Assembly (NCBI GenBank): GCA_938022935.1
Contig: CALIHL010000004.1
Location: 1 to 62,308 of the forward strand
Length of the DNA stretch: 62,308 nt
DNA from: an uncultured Saprospiraceae bacterium
GTDB taxonomy: Bacteria; Bacteroidota; Bacteroidia; Chitinophagales; Saprospiraceae
Reading direction: 5' to 3'
The notes under the pieces were generated by a model. The model was not told where the DNA came from, searched no databases, and saw only the letters and a program-made list of their open reading frames with translations. The position numbers were made by a program, and so were the translations under genes. Every line of letters begins with the position of its first letter. Position 1 is the stretch's first letter. Shown here piece after piece: positions 7,501 through 16,900 of this stretch.

Positions 7501-10419
7501 TCTAACAACTGAGATCGGATTAGAAAGATTGAAGCATCCTTGAAGATCATTTGCATTAGCGCCTACAACAGCACCTTCTAATCCATCTTCAAAACTCAAG
7601 TGCCATACCAAGCAAGTGCCTGTACCTGCACCATCAAAGTCCACTGCCGTAAATGTTGGCGGTAAACCAAGGATATTGCCATCCGCATCTGTAACTACCC
7701 ATTGAGAGTTAGTACCTGAGTTGCCACTTAAAGTGATCTGATCAGCTGCTATGTTATCAGCAGCACCGTCCCCTACACAAAATGTAAAAGGACCACCTGT
7801 TAATGTTCCACCCATCGCTTCGCAATCAGTTGAACCACATACTTCTCCAGCGTCAGATCTTACAACTGCCACAGGATTAGAAAGGCTAAAGCAACCTTGA
7901 AGATCATTTGCATTAGCACCGACTGCAGCTCCTGTAAGTCCATCTTCAAAGCTCAAGTGCCATACAAGACAAGTGCCTGTACCTGCACCATCAAAGTCCA
8001 CTGCCGTAAATGTTGGCGGCAAACCAAGAATGTTACCATTTATATCAGTTACAACCCACTGTGAGTTAGGCCCACTTTGGTTGAATAATCCTATATCATC
8101 TGCTGCAAGATTGTCAGCGACACCATCTCCTACACAGAAGTTGTAAGGGCCTCCTGTCAATAGTCCACCTGCGACGCTACAATCAGTACCACATACTTCT
8201 GGGTTGTCCGTTCTGATCACTTCTATTGGATTAGAAAGACTGTAGCATCCGCCGAAGTTAGTGACATTACCACCTGCTTCTAAACCAGTTAGTCCGTCTT
8301 CATAGCTTAAGTGCCATACAGAACATACGCCCACGCCAGCACCATCGAAATCAACCGCTGTAAATGTCGGCGGTAAACCAAGGATATTACCTTGTCCGTC
8401 TGTTACGACCCATTGAGAGTTAGTACCAGAGTTGCCAGTAAGTGTAACCTGATCTTCTGTTATATTGTCTGCAACTCCGTCACCTGCACAAAATGTAAAA
8501 GGACCACCTGTTAATGTGCCACCCATTGCTTCGCAAACAGTCGCACCACATACTTCTCCAGCATCAGATCTTACAACTGTTATTGGATTAGATAGGCTAA
8601 AACATCCTTGAAGATCATTTGCATTAGCGCCTACAACAGCGCCAGAGATCTCACCATCAAAGCTTAAGTGCCATACAAGACAAGTGCCTACACCTGCACC
8701 ATCAAAATCAACATCAGTAAATGAACCTGGAAGACCAAGAATATTGCCATCAGCATCTGTTACCACCCATTGAGAGTTAGTACCGCTGTTACCTGCAAGT
8801 ACAATCTGACCTGCTGCTATGTTATCAGGCGTATCATCACCTACACAAAAACTAAATGGTCCACCTGTAAGTGTTCCACCTGATGGTTGAGATCTTACAA
8901 CAGAGATCGGATTAGAAAGATTGAAGCAACCTTGGAGGTCATTAGCATTAGCTCCAACGTCAGCACCTACGAGACCATCTTCGAAACTTAGATGCCATAC
9001 TAGACAAGTGCCAGGTCCTGCGCCATCAAAGTTTACTCCTGTAAAAGACTCTGGAAGACCTAAGATGTTACCATCCTCATCAGTCACTACCCATTGAGAA
9101 TTAGGGCCTGTGTTTCCAGTAAGTGTAATCTCATCAGCAGCAATATTATCTGCTTCACCGTCACCTACACAAAATGCAAAAGGACCACCCGTCAATGTGC
9201 CACCCATCGCTTCGCAAGCAGTTGAACCACATGCTTCTCCCGTATCTGATCTTACTACAGTTATAGCGTTGGATAAGCTAAAACAGCCTTGTAGATCACT
9301 TGCATTGGCGCCTATATCAGCACCTGTCAACCCATCTTCAAAACTTAAGTGCCATACAAGACAAGTGCCTGTGCCAGCTCCATCAAAATCAACATCAGTA
9401 AATGACATAGGCAATCCGAGTATCATGCCATCCTCATCAGTTACCACCCATTGAGAGTTAGTACCACTATTACCTGAAAGTGTGATCTGATCAGCGGCTA
9501 TGTTGTCAGGCGTATCATCACCTACACAGAAGCTAAATGGTCCACCTGTCAGTGTTCCACCTGCTGGTTGAGATCTTACTACAGAGATTGGGTTAGAAAG
9601 GTTAAAGCATCCCTGAAGATCATTTGCATTAGCGCCCATCTCAGCACCAGTTAAACCATCTTCAAAGCTCAAATGCCATACCAGACAAGTTCCTGGTCCT
9701 GCGCCATCAAAGTTTACATCTGTAAAAGACTCTGGAAGACCTAAGATATTACCATCCTCATCAGTCACTACCCATTGAGAATTAGGGCCTGTGTTTCCAG
9801 TAAGTGTAATCTCATCAGCAGCAATATTATCTGCTACACCATCACCTGCACAAAAGGCAAAAGGTCCGCCAGTAAGCGTTCCTCCCATGACCTCACATGC
9901 ACCCATACCATCTACACAAATAGAAGAAGCTGCTGTTTCAAAATCATCGGCAGTGTCGCCTGCTCCGTCCCAGTTAAGGGACTCAGTTGTTGAAAAAGCT
10001 GGAGCCCTCTGATCTGTTGTCCATAGATTAGCTTGAGCTGCAGTAGATTCTCTTGTGCTTCCACTGCGATTGCCCCAGATGACATAGTCTACAATAGCTG
10101 ACGAACTTCCAAAGCTCGAAGAAGAGTAGATAGCCATCTCGTCACCTGCGGGATTGACAGTTATAGCGCTTGTTACAACTGTTACAGATGCTCCTGCAGC
10201 GAGATTTAAATCGCCACATGAGATTGTTAAGTTTCTTAATTGCTCATATGCAGGTCTATCACATAGCCAGTAACTGGATATGTCGATAGTCTCATCTGAA
10301 GTGTTTATAATTTCCACTTCACCATTAGCTGTTATCTCATTGATAGCAACCTGAGCTTGAATTTGATTAGTTAATGCGATGCTCACAAGTGACATCATGA
10401 TTATGAAAATGTTCTTCAT
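4522..10419 (-). CDS. Giant secreted repeat protein: lamin-tail domain, 14 ~113-aa repeats, T9SS type A sorting domain
   Basis: A 1965-aa exported protein. The frame is open to 10590, but ATG at 10419 starts a clean signal peptide (MKNIFIIMMSLVSIALTNQIQA), so that start is chosen. After it comes a lamin-tail-like domain (VAINEITANGEVEIINTSD and on, about 140 aa). Fourteen tandem repeats of about 113 aa follow, with hallmarks GGPFxFCVGDG, NSQWVVTD, NILGLPPTF, FDGAGxGTCLVWHLSF and GCFSLSNPI; the last copy is divergent. A fibronectin-like segment (LNLRLTRKSAQTFQLRWD) precedes a C-terminal Por secretion tail (FSISPNPASDFLDL to the end, YQRVIVAK). Delivery to the cell surface or medium by the type IX system is expected. 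An adhesin or surface-layer role is a guess. I do not recognise the repeat as a named domain. Confidence 0.88.
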   Translation of the reverse strand: MKNIFIIMMSLVSIALTNQIQAQVAINEITANGEVEIINTSDETIDISSYWLCDRPAYEQLRNLTISCGDLNLAAGASVTVVTSAITVNPAGDEMAIYSSSSFGSSSAIVDYVIWGNRSGSTRESTAAQANLWTTDQRAPAFSTTESLNWDGAGDTADDFETAASSICVDGMGACEVMGGTLTGGPFAFCAGDGVADNIAADEITLTGNTGPNSQWVVTDEDGNILGLPESFTDVNFDGAGPGTCLVWHLSFEDGLTGAEMGANANDLQGCFNLSNPISVVRSQPAGGTLTGGPFSFCVGDDTPDNIAADQITLSGNSGTNSQWVVTDEDGMILGLPMSFTDVDFDGAGTGTCLVWHLSFEDGLTGADIGANASDLQGCFSLSNAITVVRSDTGEACGSTACEAMGGTLTGGPFAFCVGDGEADNIAADEITLTGNTGPNSQWVVTDEDGNILGLPESFTGVNFDGAGPGTCLVWHLSFEDGLVGADVGANANDLQGCFNLSNPISVVRSQPSGGTLTGGPFSFCVGDDTPDNIAAGQIVLAGNSGTNSQWVVTDADGNILGLPGSFTDVDFDGAGVGTCLVWHLSFDGEISGAVVGANANDLQGCFSLSNPITVVRSDAGEVCGATVCEAMGGTLTGGPFTFCAGDGVADNITEDQVTLTGNSGTNSQWVVTDGQGNILGLPPTFTAVDFDGAGVGVCSVWHLSYEDGLTGLEAGGNVTNFGGCYSLSNPIEVIRTDNPEVCGTDCSVAGGLLTGGPYNFCVGDGVADNLAADDIGLFNQSGPNSQWVVTDINGNILGLPPTFTAVDFDGAGTGTCLVWHLSFEDGLTGAAVGANANDLQGCFSLSNPVAVVRSDAGEVCGSTDCEAMGGTLTGGPFTFCVGDGAADNIAADQITLSGNSGTNSQWVVTDADGNILGLPPTFTAVDFDGAGTGTCLVWHLSFEDGLEGAVVGANANDLQGCFNLSNPISVVRTNNPEVCGTGCNVAGGLLTGGPYNFCVGDGVADNLAADDIGLFNQSGPNSQWVVTDINGNILGLPPTFTAVDFDGAGVGTCLVWHLSFEDGLQGVVVGANANDLQGCFSLSNPVAVVRSQPSGGTLSGGPFEFCVGDGAADNIAADQIALSGNSGTNSQWVVTDADGNILGLPPTFSAVNFDGAGTGTCLVWHLSFEDGLEGAVVGANANDLQGCFSLSNPITVVRNDAGEVCNAVCNVSGGTLSGGPFTFTVGDGIADNIPETAITLSRNNGMNSQWVVTDAAGNILGLPPTFSAVNFDGAGAGTCLVWHLSFDGEISGAVVGANAEGLEGCFSLSNPISVVRENATTCQANGGELIGGPFTFTVGDGVADNIPADAIVLANNQGMNSQWVVTDAAGNILGLPPTFSAVNFDGAGAGTCIVWHLSFDGEISGAVVGANAEGLEGCFSLSNPISVIRENATSCQANGGELIGGPFTFTVGDGVADNIPADAIVLANNQGMNSQWVVTDESGNILGLPPTFSAVNFDGAGAGTCLVWHLSFDGDISGAVVGANAEGLEGCFSLSNPVSVIRENAGGCQANGGELIGGPFTFTVGDGVADNIPADAIVLANNQGMNSQWVVTDESGNILGLPPTFSAVNFDGAGAGTCLVWHLSFEDGLQGATVGANASDLQGCFSLSNPISVVRVSSGCNVDGGSIASSTGFTEFTICVGDGIPNPFDVHVNDNSGNNRLVITDAEGKILALPGTARIDLEGAGTGVCYVYNLAYDGSTTGIEVGANVDDIVGCYSLSNPITVDRIDCPANACQSPLNLRLTRKSAQTFQLRWDRAPVHVIGYEVEIGLKDKPRSFVTIPVRRTNLTITTGGSDIVVAKVKTICSLNKTSDFTDYVEFTPGEGASGRSSFDGKVVGDFIIDAKEFSISPNPASDFLDLTIGDIGADASIELVNTQGQRLLTQRLQEDATSTRIDIDQLESGMYMILVKSAGEVVDYQRVIVAK
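5107..9905 (-). repeat. Tandem 339-bp coding repeats (14 units) within the giant T9SS protein
   Basis: Thirteen close units and one divergent unit repeat with a period near 339 bp (113 codons). The three units at about 5680-6700 are nearly identical at DNA level, with the same words recurring exactly 339 bp apart. A second-order pattern is visible: units 1 and 3 match each other, as do 2 and 4, and 6 and 8. Units 10-13 share FTFTVGDG in place of FxFCVGDG. The layout implies repeated unequal recombination or gene conversion. Confidence 0.9.
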
Positions 10420-10530
10420 TGTATTGGTTATGATTAAATGAATATTTGTTCTATTTGAAAGCCTAAGTTGATGTTCAACAGAACATGATACTCTTACTTT
10501 ACAAGGTGAGGTTGCAATTGGTTGCGCAGA

Positions 10531-10555
10531 GAAAATATTTTTTTCAAATATTTTC
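10531..10555. repeat. AT-only inverted repeat upstream of the giant repeat gene
   Basis: Arms GAAAATATT (10531-10539) and AATATTTTC (10547-10555) form a perfect 9-bp inverted repeat with a 7-nt spacer, 112 bp upstream of the preferred start at 10419. It contains only terminal G-C pairs, so it is a poor terminator; a protein-binding site is possible but unproven. Confidence 0.35.
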
Positions 10556-10702
10556 TTTTTATAATCTGTCCGAGATGATTTGTTCTGCAATTAAGATAGT
10601 ACTGGCTTGCAAGGCCAAGAGTTCGCCTCTTTGCATAGAGATTAGGTCTAACATAGGGTAGGCCTAAATTAGAATAGAAATGATTCTTCTATCTAAGGGT
10701 TT

Positions 10703-12085
10703 CTATTTGGAAAACCCTAAAGAAAATCTAATTCCAAAAGAAGTGAGCTTGATGTTGCCATGACCGATGCCCTCAAAAGGAACTTTGAAGTACGGGCCAC
10801 TTTCTAAAAGCCATGAGTCGCTTAGCCTGATTCTATAACTGGCAGATAGGTCCAGAGAATTAAGCCATGTGCTGTTGGCCATCGTCCAAGAGCTATTGAA
10901 GTTGTGATTCTCGTTAGGGTAGAGGTATTGGTAACTCTCCTTAAGCATAAAGTTGGATATCACATGAGCACCAACGCTTATACCGTTATTTTTTATATCA
11001 TTGAAAGCATAGGTGATTCCAGTAGATAGTTCTATCATGCTCGATTCTGCGTGCATCATCATTGGAGAGCCAGGAGCTCCTGAAGCTTTCCAGAAGTCTT
11101 GTTTCGCTGTATAGTCCGTCCCAGGAGCGTCAAATATGTCATTGATATAAGACGCGCCAATGCTGATGCCTGTTTTGTTGCCTAAGTAGTACGTACCTTT
11201 CAGGCCAACATTCATGTCGATACTACTGAATTCACCTTGTGGTGTCCATGAGGACTCAGCACCTAATGTGATACCCATCAAGAATGTGTTACGGACTATT
11301 TTTTTCTCTGGTGACAATTCAGCCAGATCTGGAGTTTGACCTTCCCAATTTAATGCAACTGGGAAATTTGCAATAGAAAGAGGAATCAATGAACCCAGTC
11401 CAAAATCTATTTCGCTTTCGTGACTACTCACTTCTGCTTTAGAAGAAGTGTTAATTTCTTTTCCTATTTCTTGATCTTCTACATTTACAAGGTTAGTTGA
11501 AAGTTTGTTAGAATTAGAAAGTCTATTATCGTTAGTCAAGTTATAAGTCGGTGTTGATAACTCTACAGCACTACTTGATTTTTCAAGTGAAGTGTTTTGC
11601 TCCAACAATCGATTTGGATGGTTTTGAGATATAGATATTTTTGGGTTTGAGCTGATAGCACTTGACGAAACATGTTTCGCTTGATTAAGAGACTTGTCTT
11701 CGATTTCCTGTTCATTGGTTAATGATGACGATGACAAGTCTGATTTTGGATTTTTAACTAAAAATGATTGTGTAGATGATGCGGCATCGGTTGATGCGTT
11801 GTTAGTTGATACAATGTCGGTTGAAGAGCCAGCATTTATGTCAATACTTGTCTCCGCTAAATTTTGATTGCTGTTTGTATTCGAATTCGTAAAAGGCAAC
11901 ATGACATATGTAAGAGTACCAAGCACAACAACGGAAAACATAAAGAAAAAGAATCTTCTTCTCTTGCGCTTGTCAAGCAAACGCTCCATATCATTCCAAG
12001 CATCTTCATTATACTGGAAGTCATGACCTTCGGATCCTCTCCGATAGATCTCCTCTAATTCTTTATCTGAAGGCCAATCAGCCAT
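10703..12085 (-). CDS. Membrane-anchored outer-membrane-beta-barrel-like protein, partner of the ECF sigma factor
   Basis: A 460-aa protein with a cytoplasmic N-terminus (about 45 residues, including EDAWNDMERLLDKRKRRR), one transmembrane helix (FFFFMFSVVVLGTLTYVMLPF), a long Ser/Asn/Thr-rich periplasmic linker (about 70-230), and a C-terminal domain of alternating aromatic/Gly strands (FLMGITLGAESSWTPQG to FGIRFSLGFSK) like a small porin-type barrel domain. The start overlaps the stop of the sigma gene by 8 bp. Such pairs are common in Bacteroidota, and the N-terminal part may act as an anti-sigma factor (inference from position). The domain placement, barrel-like sequence behind an inner-membrane helix, is odd but recurrent in the phylum. 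Confidence 0.72.
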   Translation of the reverse strand: MADWPSDKELEEIYRRGSEGHDFQYNEDAWNDMERLLDKRKRRRFFFFMFSVVVLGTLTYVMLPFTNSNTNSNQNLAETSIDINAGSSTDIVSTNNASTDAASSTQSFLVKNPKSDLSSSSLTNEQEIEDKSLNQAKHVSSSAISSNPKISISQNHPNRLLEQNTSLEKSSSAVELSTPTYNLTNDNRLSNSNKLSTNLVNVEDQEIGKEINTSSKAEVSSHESEIDFGLGSLIPLSIANFPVALNWEGQTPDLAELSPEKKIVRNTFLMGITLGAESSWTPQGEFSSIDMNVGLKGTYYLGNKTGISIGASYINDIFDAPGTDYTAKQDFWKASGAPGSPMMMHAESSMIELSTGITYAFNDIKNNGISVGAHVISNFMLKESYQYLYPNENHNFNSSWTMANSTWLNSLDLSASYRIRLSDSWLLESGPYFKVPFEGIGHGNIKLTSFGIRFSLGFSK

Positions 12086-12554
12086 TTGCCAACATTTTAT
12101 TGGTAATCATCTCCCTTAATTTGACTTTGGCTCTACTGAGATTGGACTTAGATGTATTGACACTGATGCCAAGTCTATCCGCTATCTCCTCATGCTTATA
12201 GCCATCAAGCACATACATGTTAAATACTGTTCTGTATCCAACTGACAATGCTTGAATCGTCTTTATAAGTTCGTCGAAATTAATTTTACTCAATATATCA
12301 TCAGAAGTAGGATGTGAGATTGCGTGATCCAACTCTGTTTCTGAACTAAACTTCTTCATTTTCTTTACATGGTTTATGGACGTATTTACCATAATGGTTT
12401 TAAACCAGGGTTTAAAATCATACTCAGGGTTGTACTTCTTGATGTTCGTATAGATCTTTAAGAAGCCATGATTCATGATGGATTGTGCATCCTCCTTATT
12501 ATTGACATATCTAAAACATATACTCATACCGTATGAGTAGTACTTTTTATACAA
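12078..12554 (-). CDS. ECF-type RNA polymerase sigma factor (sigma-70 family)
   Basis: Region 2 is visible as ICFRYVNNKEDAQSIMNHGF and YDFKPWFKTIMVNTSINHVKK, and region 4 as LSVGYRTVFNMYVLDGY followed by KHEEIADRLGISVNTSKSNL. The first standard start codon is TTG at 12554, giving 158 aa, but sigma-like sequence continues upstream in the same frame (EFNHIIEGCCRNKRTAQNQ) to an in-frame TAA near 12650, without any ATG, GTG or TTG. A CTG at 12620 would give a normal-length N-terminus of region 2. The true start is therefore uncertain. It is co-translated with the barrel-like membrane protein, its likely anti-sigma partner. Confidence 0.88.
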   Translation of the reverse strand: MYKKYYSYGMSICFRYVNNKEDAQSIMNHGFLKIYTNIKKYNPEYDFKPWFKTIMVNTSINHVKKMKKFSSETELDHAISHPTSDDILSKINFDELIKTIQALSVGYRTVFNMYVLDGYKHEEIADRLGISVNTSKSNLSRAKVKLREMITNKMLANG

Positions 12555-12784
12555 TTGGTTTTGTGCAGTCCTTTTATTCCTGCAACACCCTTCAATAATA
12601 TGATTGAACTCCTGATCCAGTTTTAGTAAATTCCTGAGTTTTGTAAGTGTTTACGCTTAGATTACATCCATGTAGACAAAATGGTTGCGTTGTCCCTACA
12701 AAAATATTGATTTGAGTTAAATGCTTGGCTTATGTTGGCCCCTCTGTCGTCCTCAAAACCTTTTTACTGGATAAAAACTCCTTT

Positions 12785-14830
<2,046 letters not shown>

Positions 14831-14831
14831 T

Positions 14832-14862
14832 CAAAAATATCAATACTAATGAAGTACATCAA
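14832..14862 (-). promoter_or_regulatory. Bacteroidota-type promoter of fadH
   Basis: On the minus strand TTG (14862-14860) is followed by a 20-nt spacer and TATTTTTG (14839-14832), matching the Bacteroidota -33 TTG and -7 TANNTTTG elements. Transcription would start near 14825, about 13 nt before the ATG at 14812. Confidence 0.7.
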
Positions 14863-14896
14863 CTTCTTTATTGGCAATCGAGATTTATTTTGATTC

Positions 14897-16768
14897 TCAA
14901 CCTGCTAAAGCATATTTCTTTATATCCATTGTAACTGTTGTGCCATTGTTGTTTTCAATATTCAATGCAGCTTTAAGCTGCACCTTTAGAACCTTTATAA
15001 GTCTGTACCCAAATGAGCTACCTAATGATTCTTTAATTTGCTCATCTATACCAACTCCATTATCTGAGACGATGATCTGTAAGCGCTCATCAACTTCTTT
15101 TAAGCTTACATGTATCTCTCCTGTTCCATTATTAGGGAAGGCATATTTTAAGCAATTACTCACCAACTCATTCACAATTAGACCTATTGGTATTACAGTA
15201 TCTACATCAAGGTTGATGTCCTCTATATTCATGTCAAGTTTAATCTTGTCTTTTCGTATGTTATAAGATTCAAACAAACCTCGGATTAACTTTTTAAAAT
15301 AGTCTTTTAAATCTACCCCAGTTAAGTTATGTTCCTGGTAAAGATTCTGATGTATGAGGGCCATTGACTGAACCCTATCTTGGCCTTCCTGTAGTGCTCC
15401 AAGCGCTGTCTCATCATCTATATGTTCACTTTGAAGACCCAATAATGAACTGATAAATTGAAGATTGTTTTTTACTCGATGATGAATTTCTTTTATAAGA
15501 ATTTCTTTCTCTGAAAGAGATTTTGAAATGATGTTATTTTGATTTTCAATTTTTTTCTTTTGTTTGAAAACAAAGTATAGCAACCCTCCTAAGCTAAGGA
15601 TTGTGAACCCACCAATAGCGATAACTTCACTTTGCCTATCTAATTTTATTTTCGCTAAATCTTCTTCGTATTTAAGTGCGGCAATTTCATTCTCCTTTTC
15701 TGCTGTTTCGTATTTCGCATTTGCATCACTAATCTTCTCTGCAAGTGTGACGTTGTACAAGCTGTCACTTGTCACTTGATGACCTATCAGTTCTTTATAA
15801 GCTAATTCAAATTTCCCTTGTGACGCAAAAGACTTTCCTTTATTGATATAAATTGTACTGATAGCTTCTCTTAAGTTCGCTTTTTTAGCATAGATCAATG
15901 CTTTATCAAACGTTTCAATTGCTTTTGGGTAGTTGCCAGTCATCATGTTGACTTGCCCTAAACGCTGATAACCAATGGCCAATTCCTCTTTCCTTTCAGT
16001 ATCTTCTATATAAGTTAGACTCTTCGTAAAATAGACTAATGCTTGTTGTAGATCCCTCTTTCTGCCATATAAATTACCAAGGTTTTCATAACTATAGAAC
16101 AATCCGATAGTATTGTTATATGTAGAATCAATCTCTAGGGCTTTCCTGAAGTATTCCTCAGCCTTGTCATATTTTTCTTCCCAACCATAAGTATTGCCAA
16201 TATTGCCATATAAGTCCGCAGTTAAAGGAAGCAGCTCTTCGCTCTCATAAAGTTTGATGCCTTTTTGATATGTGTCCCTTGCATCCTGATATCTATTTTG
16301 CTTCCTATAGTTTATAGCTATTTGAGTGTAACAAGCAGCAATGCCTGGGATGTTTTTTATTCTCTTAAAGTTGGCAAGTGCATTCTGAGCCTGTTCCAAG
16401 GCTTCTATGTCATTGTCCATGGATTCATTCGCCTTAGAGAGGTTGATATAGGCTCTACCCAAGTTTAGAAGATCTGTCGTGTCGGCATTGCTGAGAAACT
16501 CATTACTAAGCTTAATTGCTTCTTGATTCTCGCCTTGGTATTTCTTAATTATCGCTTTTGCAAGTGTGACTAACTTGATCCCATCTTTATAATCATGTTT
16601 TGTCGCTTTTGATAAGGCAGTATCGACGATATTTTTTGCCTTTGGGATGTCGTCTATTACAACTGTTATTGCTTCATTTAATAAAGAGTCAATTTCTGAA
16701 TGAATTAATTGAGCATTTAATTTTACAGATGAGAGAAGAAGGGCAAAAAATATCAATAAGTATTTCAT
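14897..16768 (-). CDS. TPR sensor histidine kinase (HisKA_2 type)
   Basis: A 623-aa sensor with a signal peptide (MKYLLIFFALLLSSVKLNAQ), a periplasmic array of about seven TPR repeats (for example ADLYGNIGNTYGWEEKYDKA and NLGNLYGRKRDLQQALVYF), a coiled stretch, a transmembrane helix near residues 380-400 (VIAIGGFTILSLGGLLYFVF) and a kinase core. The phospho-acceptor box is EIHHRVKNNLQFISSLLGLQ, typical of HisKA_2, and the ATPase N-box is NELVSNCLKYAFP. The nearest candidate partner is the REC-LuxR regulator at 21974, beyond the large surface-protein gene (inference from proximity). The signal sensed is unknown. Confidence 0.9.
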   Translation of the reverse strand: MKYLLIFFALLLSSVKLNAQLIHSEIDSLLNEAITVVIDDIPKAKNIVDTALSKATKHDYKDGIKLVTLAKAIIKKYQGENQEAIKLSNEFLSNADTTDLLNLGRAYINLSKANESMDNDIEALEQAQNALANFKRIKNIPGIAACYTQIAINYRKQNRYQDARDTYQKGIKLYESEELLPLTADLYGNIGNTYGWEEKYDKAEEYFRKALEIDSTYNNTIGLFYSYENLGNLYGRKRDLQQALVYFTKSLTYIEDTERKEELAIGYQRLGQVNMMTGNYPKAIETFDKALIYAKKANLREAISTIYINKGKSFASQGKFELAYKELIGHQVTSDSLYNVTLAEKISDANAKYETAEKENEIAALKYEEDLAKIKLDRQSEVIAIGGFTILSLGGLLYFVFKQKKKIENQNNIISKSLSEKEILIKEIHHRVKNNLQFISSLLGLQSEHIDDETALGALQEGQDRVQSMALIHQNLYQEHNLTGVDLKDYFKKLIRGLFESYNIRKDKIKLDMNIEDINLDVDTVIPIGLIVNELVSNCLKYAFPNNGTGEIHVSLKEVDERLQIIVSDNGVGIDEQIKESLGSSFGYRLIKVLKVQLKAALNIENNNGTTVTMDIKKYALAG

Positions 16769-16838
16769 TGGATGTGCAGATTAGGTATTAAGATAATATT
16801 TCTTTTTAAGGCTAAGTCATATTATTCCGCAATAAAGA

Positions 16839-16868
16839 AAAGAAGCCGATCTATAGACCAGCCTCTTT
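16839..16868 (-). terminator. Probable terminator of the 1544-aa surface protein gene
   Basis: On the minus strand AAAGAGGCTGGT pairs with ATCGGCTTCTTT using three G-U pairs, closing a small loop, and a TTTTCTTT tract follows. It begins 32 nt after the stop of the surface-protein gene. Confidence 0.6.
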
Positions 16869-16900
16869 GATTAATTCAGAATATGGGATTCTATTTTGCT

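Noticed and set aside
5107-9905. Regular repeats considered as a CRISPR-like array
   Set aside because: The period is 339 bp, the whole unit is coding, and there are no short identical repeats with unique spacers or cas genes.
10420-10590. 57-codon N-terminal extension of the giant repeat protein
   Set aside because: It has no signal character and would bury the clear signal peptide that begins at 10419.
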